A DNA stretch of 64,000 nucleotides from Aplectana chamaeleonis (Eukaryota; Nematoda; Chromadorea; Rhabditida; Cosmocercidae), in contig JAPDOI010000107.1 in assembly GCA_029168955.1 (NCBI GenBank), positions 682,001 through 746,000 of the forward strand, read 5' to 3'. A program made the translations under genes and the position numbers. Below, one piece after another: positions 1 to 10,797 of the stretch. A model generated the notes under the pieces. It was not told the DNA's origin. It worked only from the letters and a program-made list of their open reading frames with translations, and made no database searches. Positions within the stretch are counted from its first letter, which is position 1; every line of letters starts with the position of its first letter.

Positions 1-1140
1 CAGCGCGCGAATCAAGCACATCAGAGCTTGAAGCGTTATAGATCCAGGCACGGGCCCCTGTAATTGACCGTAGAGACGAGTGCTTATATGTAGCGCTGGG
101 GCTACAACTGTATCTCAGGATCCCATCTTAGTCTGAAGCTTGGCTGCCCGTCGTGACACGCATCTGCTCTACATTGCCAGTCTCTCGCTCTTGGCTTATG
201 GAAAGGTGAGGCTATAGTACTGTCTCTGGCTTGATTACGCGGTGCAAAAGATTGGTCTCGAAGTGCATGTGAACTGGAGACGTTTGAGCGGATGAATTCA
301 TTTGTTTTTGTACTTCTCAGGCTCAGAAGAAGACGATACAGCCGAAACGTTAGCGTGTCAACCTCGTGCATAGCTCAAGCCAGACATCAACAGCTCCTTT
401 AACAGTTTGCCGGACGACGCCGTCCGACACGTTGCAGGATAGAGCTGCGGCAAGCGACGTCGCAGTGCGATGAAGTCATTGATACGAAATCGGGGCGAGT
501 TATGACGGATTAAAAAGTGTTGTTTTCAACTTACCGTCATGCTTGCGATGGCTAAGCCGGGCGGCGGTGAGTTGAAGCAGGCGCAGGCGCCTGTATTCCT
601 ATGCATTTGAGGATGAAGAAGTCGCAAATGTTAGAATTATGGGCAGCAGGCTAGCAGAATCACCTGAATGTCAGTGTCGGGAGATACAAGCCGCGCAGCG
701 CGGCGGCGTCGCGCCCGCTTCGACTCAACGCCGCCCGGCTTAGAGGTACTTTTCTGTACTGAATAGTCGGAATTGACGGTTGTTCACGGCAATTTCTCCC
801 GCACTGCGGCGCGATGTGATGCGGCGAAATACGCCGCGATTGCGATATGCGGCGCTGCCCACCTTCGGACGGCGGAAAAGTGTGAAAGGGGCTAAAGACC
901 ACAGCGGCGTCAAGGTTTTTTATTCGAGTTTTACTTCATTTACGAATGGATCTTGAGTGCTCCCCGTCCAAGATAGGGCCAGGAATATTCACGTAGCCAC
1001 GAGATTATTTGGCTTCTTTTGGGCCCCAAAAAACGTTAAAGTTCGCAGCAGATTACTCTACAAATTATTGCTGACGCAGCGGATTATCATGTTTATGCAC
1101 GCCCATCTACATAATCCATGACAACATGCAACAGTATTCC
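1..1140. other. intergenic stretch with GC-rich inverted repeat
   Basis: No supported gene. The clearest structure is an inverted repeat whose arms lie at about 550-577 and 717-745 (core CTAAGCCGGGCGGCG against CGCCGCCCGGCTTAG), separated by about 140 bp. A smaller palindrome with CGGACG/CGTCCG arms lies near 407-425. This resembles a short foldback or MITE remnant; no coding potential is recognised. Confidence 0.5.
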
Positions 1141-1478
1141 TTCTGCATGAAGGCGGTGTCCCGCTGGTGTGTTTGGAGCATATCACCTATAATGAACCTC
1201 ACTACGGAACAACTGCCATCTTAGGAGTGGAAACAAGTCCATTTCAATCCCAGTTGTACTCCCAGCTCATTGATTTGAAACCATTTGTTGTGATTCAGGA
1301 GGAGCATGGAGGGACAGGAGAGGCAGAATATCAACAATCAGAAATCGAATCCGACTGCAATGAAAATGACGCCAGCACAGCGGATGAGAAAAAGAGGTGG
1401 GTACATGATCACCTCAATCATTCGAAGGATAGTGTGGCACTGATTTTAGAGTTTCACAATATTTTGATGACGATTTGA
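1098..1478 (+). CDS. possible orphan exon, unrecognised
   Basis: The frame is open from just after a TGA at about 1119 to a TGA at 1478. It encodes a non-repetitive, acidic stretch that includes VCLEHITYNEPHYGTT and a Glu/Asp-rich segment. Composition looks more protein-like than the surrounding frames, but there is no convincing start, no clear flanking splice site and no family I recognise. It could be an exon of a gene outside the window, a transposon fragment or chance. Confidence 0.25.
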
Positions 1479-1900
1479 CTGGGGACGATACAAATGAAGT
1501 GTCGGAGCGGACGAATTCGAGCTCACCAGATCTGGTGAGTGTGTCAGAATCGCGAAGTCGAAGACGATAGAGAATTGGCGGCGGCGATTTGCGAAACAAA
1601 GGGGCAAAAATGTGGCCGAGTGCCAAAACAGTGAATGTGGATATGTTCTGCGATGGAAGTGTCGTTAATTGCAACCAGATGTGTTGATTATTAGACAGCA
1701 ATCGCAGCACGGCGGAAGTCGCAGCCGTAACCCGAACAAACATTAGCTGTTGTTCAACTACTCAGATCAACACGCCTTTGAGAATCTATCATGAATAATC
1801 TACAACGGGAGATCGTGAATTACCGGACAGATCACAAACAAACATTGAAAGCCGAGTTTCCTGTTTGATTTGTGTGAGCTCTGGCATTCGCTCGCGTGTA
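1479..1900. other. no feature seen
   Basis: Unique-looking AT/GC-mixed sequence. Short frames exist on both strands but none has splice signals, family motifs or repeat structure that I can support. Confidence 0.4.
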
Positions 1901-1904
1901 GCCC

Positions 1905-2165
1905 TACACAAACTCACTTGTTGCCCCGTTACACCTGGGCGACAAGTCATTTTTCTGGGGCGCGAAAGGGAAAGTGTGGAGCGATTGTGGGCATTTGTGC
2001 CCACAGAACCACTTGTACCCCCGCTAAAACACTAGTCGCCCCGCGAAATCACTTGTTGACTCGAGAGAGCAGTTGCTGCCCCTAAAATCGCTTGTTGCCC
2101 CGCAAAATCACTTGTTGCCCCGCAGGTTCACTTGTTGCCCTAAAAAACACTTATTGCTCGGAAAT
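1905..2165. repeat. 21-bp minisatellite
   Basis: Degenerate tandem units with the core CACTTGTTGCCCCGCAAAAT. The best units are at about 2083-2150, spaced 21 bp apart; looser copies reach back to about 1910 (ACTCACTTGTTGCCCCGTTA). The period is exactly half of the 42-bp period used by three other minisatellites in this window. Confidence 0.7.
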
Positions 2166-2757
2166 ATCAGTTAATCGTTCGGACCCCAATGCATTTTTTA
2201 ATCATGGATTCCATCCATTCTCTAGACACCTTTCTCTCCTCAAACCTTTCTTCTTCTTTGAAGGCGTCGTACGCGCAGGAAACCCTATCTTATTTTTTCA
2301 CGTTTTTGTGTAACTTGGACTCTCTAGTGAACGAAAATGTCGAAGGGGTTCACAAAAAACCTTCTCTTGTAAAGAAAAGTCAAAAAGTTATTCGGAACGC
2401 ATTGTAAATATGAATTAGATTTTTGCGCCAAAATGGGTTTTGAAGTTTTTCTGCGTTTTGAGGCCACGTCACTGCCACTTTCAAAGTTTTTATGCATAGG
2501 GGCTTGTGCCGCAACTGTTTTTCATGTTGTTTGACGGTTGCATCAACATTCTATGAAGCGCTAGATGACTGGTGAGAATTGGTGGCGGATCCCCATTTCT
2601 AACCCTTTCCCACTTCATAACCCTGCGTTTTTTCACCTCACGAAGCTCACAGGTATGGTGTACCGGGCTCATTCATGCAATTGAGTCTCAAAAATGGAAA
2701 TGGGTCTTTAGCGAAAACGATGCCTTTAATACTTGTCCCGCTTCGAAGCGGGGCCCG
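2166..2757. other. no feature seen
   Basis: AT-rich, apparently unique sequence without a supportable gene or repeat. Confidence 0.4.
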
Positions 2758-3071
2758 CTATTCTGATGCGCTGGCGCCACATCCCCTTTTCAAGGGCCTG
2801 ATTAGGATGCACACCTGCAGTCTTCAAATCAGAATGTAACGTGCCAAGCCAGCGTTGTATTGGTCGTCCTTTGGGTCGTTTTCCTGGCACATCCAGATTC
2901 AGACTCGTCCTGCAAATGGTATCGTCTCCGGCTCGCAGAATGTGCCCATACCACCGCAGTCGAGCTTCGTGAAGTTTTTTTCAGCAATTGGAGCGACTCC
3001 GAAACGCTGTCGAATGTCATCGTTCGTGACGTGTTCTAGCTGGCAGTCCAGCGCAACATTTTCTTCTCCAT
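2758..3071 (-). pseudogene. 3' end of a non-LTR retrotransposon ORF (RTE/endonuclease-RT type)
   Basis: Read on the minus strand, this encodes the conserved C-terminal tail found downstream of the reverse transcriptase in many nematode LINE polyproteins: a MEKKMLRW-like start, a DDIRQRFGVAPI segment, RWYGHILR, then a GKRPKGRPIQRW basic motif and a closing WRQRIR before a TAG at 2758-2760. Two frames are needed, with the shift at the homopolymer near 2970, so it is a broken copy. The RT core and endonuclease are absent. The upstream side is cut by a MITE at 3075. The LINE-tail assignment is firm; the clade is inferred. Confidence 0.75.
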
Positions 3072-3074
3072 TAA

Positions 3075-3574
3075 AGACAGCAGACACGCTCGGAAAAGTT
3101 GTTGAGATAACTGCGTTTCTGAAGTCGCATGGCTCCTAGTCGACTGCTCACGCCGTTAGAAGCGTCAAAAACAAGTCAAAACAACTAAACTTCGGCAATG
3201 CAAATCAAAAAATTTCTGCAACCCCTCCCCTGAGCTTCTGCAACCCCGCCCCAAAATACGAACTCGTCCAGATTGATAGCACTAATACGGTCCCTTTGCC
3301 TGGTTTTTGATGCTTCCAACGAGGTTAACGATCCAGTACAGGCTGTAAGAGTATATCGGCTTCTCTATCTACACCGTTTTGTTGCTGATATTCGCTGTTT
3401 CAACCGCGCACCGTAAAACTCGTCCACTTTCACCTGATAACAAAATAACCGTTATTCCTCTATTTGAGAACAGTTTTCATTCGTTTTTTTTTTCGTCAGC
3501 TCCCAATACAACCAGCTTCAAACCTTTGATTTATGTCATAAAATCGATACCATTTTTGAGCGTGTCTGCTGCTT
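3075..3574. mobile_element. MITE with TTAA target duplication, copy 1
   Basis: A 500-bp element bounded by TTAA at 3071-3074 and 3575-3578. The termini are inverted repeats: AGACAGCAGACACGCTCGG at the left, and the complement of AAGCAGCAGACACGCTCAA at the right. No coding capacity. The TTAA target and terminal repeats suggest a piggyBac-dependent non-autonomous family. Outside the TTAA, an imperfect 30-bp direct repeat flanks the element (3042-3071 and 3579-3608). Confidence 0.8.
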
Positions 3575-3732
3575 TTAAGGCAGACCAGCGCAACATTTTC
3601 TTCTCCATATCGTATACGGATTTTGAGTCAAATGTGAGACTTCGACCAAGCTACCATATACCACCATGATCCACCGTAACCTGTAGAAAATCGATAAACG
3701 GACGCCAGGTTCGTACTCAGCACTCCATACTT

Positions 3733-4895
3733 AGATATTCGTGGGAAAGTTCCCGAGAACGACAGTAGAACTTCCCTCGAAACAACTGAGGAACTTCCCC
3801 CGAATCGGGGGGAGGCGAAGGGGACGTCTCGACAGCAGAGTAAAGGGGGAAGTTCCCACAGCAGGAGTTCTCTTATTCTCCCCACTGCAGGTCTTCGCGC
3901 GACCTTCCGACTGCAGATCTTCGCATTGTTCAATGATTGATCAAAAATCAGCTTGCTAGAACTCGCTGTTTTCGACAGTCTCCTGTTCCTGAAAAACGCG
4001 ATTGGTCCAAAAATATTCACCTCTGACTAAATGTTATAGAGAAGTTTATTATCTCCTCTGAAAACCAGACAGAGATGCCTTACGTAACCCTTGAGTGGCA
4101 GATCTACCCCCTCACCTTGTGAAGTGCGAGACCACCTCGCGACTAGGCCGTCTGCATCACCGTATACGCTGCTGCTTTGTTTTCGCGTTCATCATGTTCG
4201 GGGGGAGGCCATGGGAGCAACCGTGAAGCGAACTTCCCTTGTTCTCCCCCCGAGTTGACTGCTTCGAACGCCTCGTCGTTGTGTATAATTCGAGGGAAGA
4301 GGGGCGAGACGTCTCCCTCCGGGAGGACGTCTCGCTCCTCTCCTCTCGACCGACTCAGATATTCGTAGGGAAGTTCTCGAGAACGATAGCAGAATTTCCC
4401 TCGAAACAACTGGGGAGCTTCCCCCGAATTGGGGGGAGGCGAAGGGGACGTCTCGACAACAGAGTAATGGGGGAAGTTCCCATAGCAGTTCTCTTGTTCT
4501 CCCGACTGCAGGTCTTCCCGCGACCTTCCGACTGCTGATCTTCCCATTGTTCAATGATTGATCAAAAATCAGCTTGCTAGAACTCGCTGTTTTCAAAAGT
4601 CTCCTCTTCCTGAAAAACTGCGATCGGTCCAAATTATTCACCTCTGACTATAGGTTATAGAGAAGCTTCTCTGAAAACCAGGCAGAGATGCCTTACGTAG
4701 TCCTCGAGTGGCAGATCTACCCCCTCAACTTGCGAAGTGCGAGACCACCTTGCGACTAGCCCGTCGGCATCACCGTATACGCTGCTGCTTTGTTTTCGCG
4801 TTCATCATGTTCGGGGGGAGGCCATGGGAACAACCGTGAAGCGAACTTCCCTTGTTCTCCCCCCGAGTTGACTGTTTCAAACGCCTCGTGTGCGT
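3733..4895. repeat. tandem duplication, about 0.6-kb unit
   Basis: Two copies of a GC-rich segment, about 3733-4287 and 4357-4895, offset by 613-624 bp and about 90 percent identical by eye. The unit contains GGGAAGTTC..GAACTTCCC type inverted motifs, a TTGATCAAAAATCAGC stretch and a GGGGGGAGGCCATGGGA stretch. Frames of 130-150 codons on both strands are by-products. No protein family is recognised. Confidence 0.75.
4298..4341. repeat. strong hairpin between the two duplicate copies
   Basis: Inverted arms of about 20 bp (left 4298-4317, right 4321-4341) built on GCGAGACGTC and GACGTCTCGC, with almost no loop. It lies in the linker that separates the two copies of the 0.6-kb duplication. Confidence 0.65.
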
Positions 4896-4985
4896 GCGTT
4901 TCTCGTTTCGTTGTGCGTTTCTCTGTGTGTTTGTTTGACCGTTTATTCGGCTTGACTTTCAAGACGGGCTATCTTACGGGTACGG

Positions 4986-5750
4986 GCTCAAGAGCGCGCA
5001 GGACGCCGTAGAAAGTTTGTGGGACCCAAATGCGATTGCGCCGGACGCCGAAGAAAGTGTGCGGGACCCAAAGGGAAGTGCGCAGGACGCCGTAGAAAGT
5101 GCGCGGGACCCAAGGTAGAATGCGCCGGAAGCCGTAGAAAGTGTGCGGGACCCGAGTGGAAGTGCGCAGGACGCCGTAGAAAGTTTGTGGGACCCAAATG
5201 CGATTGCGCCGGACGCCGAAGAAAGTGTGCGGGACCCAAAGGGAAGTGCGCAGGACGCCGTAGAAAGTGCGCGGGACCCAAGGTAGAATGCGCCGGAAGC
5301 CGTAGAAAGTGTGCGGGACCCAAGTGGGAATGAGCGGGCCGCCGTAGAAAGTGTGCGGGACCCAAGTGGGAGTGGGCAGGACGCCGTAGAAAGTGTGCGG
5401 GACCCAAGTGGAAGTGCGCAGGATGCCGTAGAAAGTGTGCGGGCCCAAGTGGGAGTGCGCAGGACGCCGTAGAAAGTTTGTGGGACCCAAATGCGATTGC
5501 GCCGGACGCCGAAGTAAGTGTGCGGGACCCAAATGCGATTGCACCGGACACCGAAGAAATTGTGCGGGAACCAAGTGGAAGTGCGCAGGACACCGTAGAA
5601 AGTGCGCGGGACCCAAGGTAGAGTGCGCCGGACGCCGTAGAAAGTGTGCGGGACCCGAGTGGAAGTGCGCAGGACGCCATAGAAAGTTTGTGGGATTCAA
5701 GTGGGAGTGTGCAGGACGCCAAAGAAAGTGTCCGGGACCGAAGTGGGTGA
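4986..5750 (+). repeat. 42-bp satellite array S1
   Basis: About 18 tandem units containing GACGCCGTAGAAAGTGTGC followed by GGGACCC. The first part has a higher-order repeat of four units (168 bp): the variant beginning TTTGTGGGACCCAAATGCG recurs at 5014 and 5182. Because 42 is a multiple of three, the array is open in several frames on both strands (up to 261 codons); these are not genes. Confidence 0.95.
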
Positions 5751-6386
5751 TCACAGAACTTTAAAATCGTTTTGTGTGTCTATAAGAGAGTGTATACCAC
5801 CCCTTCCTTCACGTCCCCTCCCCCAACCACTCATTTAAACTGCTTAGCTGTTTATATGCACCAACCTTTCTACATCGGGTTTATATACGATGGAAATGTG
5901 AGTTAATCAAAATATGCATCCAGAGAACACAAACATCATTACACTTCATTTGGCAATAGAGGTAGCAGGGTGTCGGTTGGACATGGAGGCATTCACTAAA
6001 TCTCAAACAGCGGTTGTCTTTATCATGACAGAAATGAATATAAATGAACTACCACTTTAGGCCCTCCTAAAGCTAAAGAAGGGGCGGTGTGCAGCTGCAT
6101 TAGAAAGGAGTTTAGCAAGGTCTGCAAGGTTTGAAATGCTTCGTAATTTCTGATTGCTCGAGTGTTGTCGTCGAAACCAGCTCATGGGCCGGCGCGACCG
6201 GATTCCAGCGACAGAGGCAGGCGATAGCCGGCAAACGCGAGATCTTTTGTACGCTATTTCACATAGAATCAGCGGATCTCGATTGATTCGCCCTACACTC
6301 AAGATGCCGGCGAAGCCGGCAAAGGGGCCGGCGTAGCCGGACCCCAGCGGCAGAGGCCGGCGTCAGCCGGCCGACGCCGCTGGTGG
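5751..6386 (+). repeat. T module following satellite (copy 1)
   Basis: Unique sequence that follows the array here and again after the large array at 38650. Shared landmarks are ACTGCTTAGCTGTTTATATGC, CATCATT..ACTTCATTTGGCAATA, AACAGCGGTTGTC and, near the end, the GC-rich GCCGGCGAAGCCGGC hairpin (about 6306-6320) and GGCCGGCGTCAGCC. In the second copy the module is split by an RTE LINE. It is likely the terminal region of a satellite-bearing mobile element. Confidence 0.75.
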
Positions 6387-7355
6387 TTATAGAATCGAAG
6401 AGAGGTGAGATTTCATCCACAAGCCGCTCTTCTCCGGGGGTCAGTGGCACACTATGAGGTGGGTAGGCAGCTTCACCGGCTATGAATATATACTCGTCGG
6501 TATCCTTCACGGCGGCTGCGGAGTGTAACTCGTCCAGTAAGTGGGCTGCTCGTGGGTCTCGCAGAGGGGTTGAAACTTCTGGGACCGCGAAACTTTCATG
6601 CTTCTAACGAAGACTACACTGTTCCAAAAGAAGCGAATCCAATTTTAAGTTGCCTAGATAGGCTATGAAGGAAGCTCGACGGACGAGTTGTCCGTCAGAA
6701 GACCAACTCGTCTAAGCGCAACTTAGCTGATGCTCATTTGTGCACTTATCCTCTGGTTCCGAGCCAAATTTACTCTGTTCACTCGCGCGCTTGTGTGGAT
6801 TGAGGGTATAGAAAGCGAAAAGTGTGGGAAGAAGGATACGCAGCGTACGCGCGCAGACGCACGCGATGAACGGAAATAAATCTCACTGGGAAACAGAGGA
6901 TAGACGGATTTATGTGTACACGAGTGACGAAACTATTACCTGCGAGCCTCGCAGCCGCTGTGATGCTTCCCATCGAGTTGGAAATGACTATATCAAGTTC
7001 GAGCTCCACAGTATTGCAAAAACAAATCAAACAACAAACAGCAACAGAAAAATAATGAGAACGGTGAGATGTAGGCGAACATTCGAGAAATAATGCAAAA
7101 CACTTCAAAGGACGAGAGCCACTCAGCGGGCGATTCGCTAGCAAACAGCTCGCGACCCGCTATACCACCTCTCCTCGCGCTCGCGACCCTCTTTACCCAT
7201 AGCGGGTTGTGAGCGAAGACCAGGGGTAGCGGCTGGCGGGCTCTTCGAAATGACAGGTGAGCAGGTGGCGAGTGAGGCCCGAAATGCGCGCGGTTGGCGA
7301 GCTCCGACTTCCTGAGCAATCTAAAGGCAGTCTGCTGTACATTAAAAATCACCCT
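6387..7355. other. no gene seen
   Basis: Mixed sequence. Around 6520-6720 there are short stretches (AACTCGTCCAG, GACGAGTTGTCCGTC, TTTCATGCTTCTAACGA) that resemble the interiors of the TTAA MITEs, so part may be an older relative. The antiparallel frames at 6779-7352 have no family motif or splice signals. Confidence 0.4.
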
Positions 7356-7359
7356 TTAA

Positions 7360-7806
7360 AGGCAGCAGACGCGCTCAAAAAAGGTATCAGTTTTAGGTCT
7401 TAAATCAAAGGTTTGACGCTTGTAGTATGGGAAACTAACGAAAAAACCGCAAAAACTGACGGCTGTTTTAGCTATGGGGTGAAATTGGACGAGTTATTCC
7501 CGAGCGGTTGAAATAGCTTATGTTAACGATAAAACGGCTGGGATAGCCAAGCCGATAGACTCTTGCAGCCTGTACTAGAACGCTCACCTCGTTGGAAGCT
7601 TCAAAAAATCAGCCGAGGTGACTGTATTCGTATGTTGAGGAGGCGGGGATGAAAGCTTATGGGAGAGGCTGACGGAAATTTTCAACACAAATTTAGTAGT
7701 TTTCACTCGTTTTTGACGCTTCCATCGGCGTGAGGGTTTTACAAAAGGCCATATGACCCATGTAGCGTAGCTATCTCAAAAACTTTTTTGAGCGTGTCTG
7801 CTGCCT
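7360..7806. mobile_element. MITE with TTAA target duplication, copy 2
   Basis: A 447-bp element between TTAA at 7356-7359 and 7807-7810. It has terminal inverted repeats AGGCAGCAGACGCGCTCAA and the complement of AGGCAGCAGACACGCTCAA. The interior shares GAGGT..TTGGAAGC and related pieces with copy 1. Non-coding. Confidence 0.85.
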
Positions 7807-7810
7807 TTAA

Positions 7811-8293
7811 TGGCACTGTTCACAATGAACTTCATCCTCGAATATTTCATGACAGACGCTTCTCGTGGCTCTCAGAAGCAGAACAGCGTTGGAGAAACGG
7901 GACCAAAAGTTACCCAGCAGCCGCAAAACGGCTTAGAAAGGTGGGCAAACTCCGCCGCTTTGGGCAAGTCCGGTCCCTTTCTGCACCTTGACGTAAACAA
8001 AGGAACACTCGAGATCGTGAGATGAGCTATGGTTTCCGATATAAAGACCCGTTCTTTCCTTCATTCTCAACTTCTTTCTTTCCTCAGTTCAGCTCGCATA
8101 CATTGGCTGCAAAAGACGGAAGTTACAGGCCTCGGACAACTCGTCCAGCATGCTTCCCTAGCTCAATTTTTGAGAGACCAAGACTCCGTTCCCAGGTTTT
8201 GTACGATTTCAGAAACATCATTGAAATCAGAATGGGACCGTTGTTAAGATTGGCTATAAAACAGAACAGCGATTCTAATCGTGAACACTGCCT
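7811..8293. other. spacer between MITEs, no gene seen
   Basis: Overlapping short plus-strand frames (7788-8297) encode no recognisable domain. No strong splice pair supports them as exons. Confidence 0.35.
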
Positions 8294-8297
8294 TTAA

Positions 8298-8937
8298 AGG
8301 CAGCATACACGCTCGCAAACATGGTCGAGATAACAGCACCAATAGGCCCGCACGGCCCCTACAATGTCGTGAACGACGTTTGAAGCGCTGAAAACCATTC
8401 AGTATGACAATATTTGAGCAATCATATCTTGCACGCCCGTATTTTAACACCCCTTCGTGTAACAGAATGAAAAGTTAAACTTGAGAAAACATGTGATAAT
8501 TGAGAGTGATAGCACTATCATAAAGGAGTGCACGAGAGAAACAGCTTCATTTACTTGAATATAACATTTCTGCATACCGATCAACTCTCGTCCACTCTCG
8601 AAAATGCCGCTCTACGCGGCTGGCTTTTGAAAATGGAGCATTTCATCTTTGCGCAAACATGTAATAACAATCTAAATCTAGCTCTTTCTCTCTTATACTC
8701 CATTCCGATAGTGCTATCATTCTAAGTAATCACATATTTTCTCAAGTTTAAGTTTTCATTCTGTTACTCGAAGGGGTGTGAAAATACGGGCGTGCGAGAC
8801 ATGATTGCTCAAATATTGCAAATATTGTCATCCTGGATGGTTTTCAGCGCTTCAAACATCGTTCACGACATGGTAGGGGCCGTGCGGGCCTGTTTATGCT
8901 GATATCTCGATCCTCTTTGCGAGCGTGTATGCTGCCT
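8298..8937. mobile_element. long-arm foldback MITE with TTAA target duplication, copy 3
   Basis: A 640-bp element between TTAA at 8294-8297 and 8938-8941. The terminal sequence AGGCAGCATACACGCTCGC matches the family of copies 1 and 2, but here the inverted arms extend to roughly 230 bp each (for example GATAGTGCTATCA near 8506 against its complement near 8706). Non-coding; it would form a long hairpin if transcribed. Confidence 0.85.
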
Positions 8938-9051
8938 TTAAGGAAACGTCTGTTGGTACAAAATTTGAAAAATCCGCCTCTAAGCACTTCTCAGAAAAAT
9001 GAAAACATATTACTTGTGATATAAAAGGCCTGAATTAATACACATGTCATA

Positions 9052-9279
9052 TGTAGTTTGGTGTAGAGAATATAGAAGTAACCTTTATGTAGACATAGTA
9101 GTTGATGTAGCAGAATAGGCGAACTGCAGGTGAAGAATAACTGTGAGTGCAACGAAATCGTGGCCTTTTATAGGCCGGGGGTACAAAGCACACAGGGTGG
9201 TCATCAACGATTTTCTCCAATATCGTAGTTAACAATTATTAGGTGAGATCAAACACAAACTAATACTGATATTATCACA
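9052..9279 (-). repeat. 3' LTR
   Basis: A 228-bp direct repeat of 16298-16526 with TG..CA ends (TGAT... on the plus strand reads TGTAGTTTGG at 9052 and ends ATCACA at 9279). It carries the TATA-like GGCCTATAAAAGGCC on the minus strand at 9162-9176. Confidence 0.95.
9162..9176 (-). promoter_or_regulatory. TATA box of the LTR
   Basis: The minus strand reads GGCCTATAAAAGGCC. The partner LTR has GGCCTATAAGAGGCC at 16408-16422. A TATAAAAGG core within a GC-rich frame is typical of an LTR promoter; activity is inferred. Confidence 0.6.
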
Positions 9280-9309
9280 TGGCGGCCTTCGGGAAATCAT
9301 CTCCGGCGA

Positions 9310-10558
9310 TTATCTTTTTATGACGCGCTGACGATGGGCGGACTGCTTCTTACGGCGCGACTGCTTTTCCTTCTCCTTCCTTGCGTTCCTGAGGTACATC
9401 ACCTGTGGCTTGGGAGCGGTTTTGCGTTTTGGCTTTGGCTCGTCTTCTCTTTTAGCTGTGGTCGGCTTTTCGTCCTTGGCCGATGTGGAGTCGTCGTCTG
9501 CAGAACGTTTCCTCGGAGCGATATCGAAGTGCTGTAGCGAGAGTGATGAAGCTGCTTCTTTGCAAAGCTGCTGGAGAGAGATTAGTACTTGCGAACTCTG
9601 GAAGCGATCATTCCCTGCGCGAGGACTCACTCCCAGGCTGAATGCGGGGTGCAAAAATGGCACAGCATCCTTCAAATCGCTAAAAAGACATCGAAACCTC
9701 TGACATCGAAACCTCATGCAGGTCCTGTTAGGAACTGATTTACCTCCGCGCACACCTCACCGATCCTTTTCCACTCGCCGGCGAGCCGTTTTTCAAACGG
9801 TGGGGGGAGAAACCGAGTGTGCCTCCGTATTGAAGGTGGCGTTCCACAGCCTGGAAACACTCACGTAGCTCGTGGCTTTTTGACATGGTCTCTGTCCGAA
9901 CCCACACGATAGCTGCTGATATCGGCTTCTTATTCAACTGATCCGCCAGGTCTCTGAAATTTGTGTAAACCACAAACTCAACAGCAGCGTGCTCCTTGAT
10001 GTGCGTCTTCACCCTTTCGAACGAGCATGGTAGCGCCACGAGTGTAGGATTGACTGGTATGTCATCCTCACAAGCATTCGCAATCTGATTACGGCGTGCT
10101 ACAGCTCTGGAGTAGTACGAGGAGATATCGTACCCGGCGGGATGACTGAAAACGGGAGGATGCTCAAAATTCATCCCATCCTTTTGATGCAGGGCTGATG
10201 CAAAATCGTGGCAGAACTTCTCGTGGGCGGCGATCGCACACGACAATCCGAGCACACTGAGGTACGTAGAGCTCTTCTCAAGCAGTTCAACGTCCTTTCT
10301 GTCTTGTCCCCACTGGGGATCCAGAGCAATTGATGCCACAGATGTAAGTTCGAGCATATTTTTCACTTTCTTTGTACTCGCCAGATTCCAACGCAGACCG
10401 GGTAACCCAACTTTTGCACGTTGGTTGAAGATTCCGCACGAGCATGGATACAGGAGATTGAGCGGATCTTCGTCAGGATTTCCGATCGCGAGCCTGAAAC
10501 AGATCACTTTAGTCTGAGCAGCTTTCCGAGGCCTGCCTCTTTTCTTGATACTTTTCAA
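9310..10558 (-). pseudogene. third ORF of the Gypsy element, unknown function
   Basis: This lies between the integrase and the 3' LTR. The main part (10558 downward) opens with a KKRGRPRKA segment that resembles an AT-hook, followed by about 250 residues with no domain I recognise, including a CSCGIF cysteine pair. A C-run near 9805 marks a frameshift: the alternative frame continues sensibly for about 30 residues (..FEKRLAGEWKRIGEVCAEV) to a TGA at 9714-9716. A further frame, about 9753-9310, encodes a lysine/arginine-rich tail (EDEPKPKRKTAPKP, RKEKEKQSRRKK). There is no signal peptide or membrane segment, so it is not env-like. Nuclear or chromatin targeting is a guess from the basic motifs. 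Confidence 0.6.
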
Positions 10559-10797
10559 AGGTTTTTATGGGTTTATCACCTACACCTAGAGGAAGTTCAC
10601 GTAAGATATCGAACTGTACCCTTTTTGGTTCTTCATTCCCAGTAATTAAGCTTATTGTTGCGCTGTTTTCACTAAGCTCAATGATTCTGAATGGGCCAGA
10701 TCATTCGTTCGTCAATTTTGGAAACCTGCCCGCGGCCTTCTCAGACGGAACGCGCATTTACACCCGGTCGCCCAAGGAAAGCGGCCTCTCGCGTACT

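Noticed and set aside
9720..9753. An intron joining the two parts of the Gypsy third ORF
   Set aside because: The only GT..AG pair that restores frame would be 19 bp, too short for a spliceosomal intron; a frameshift at the nearby C-run is simpler.
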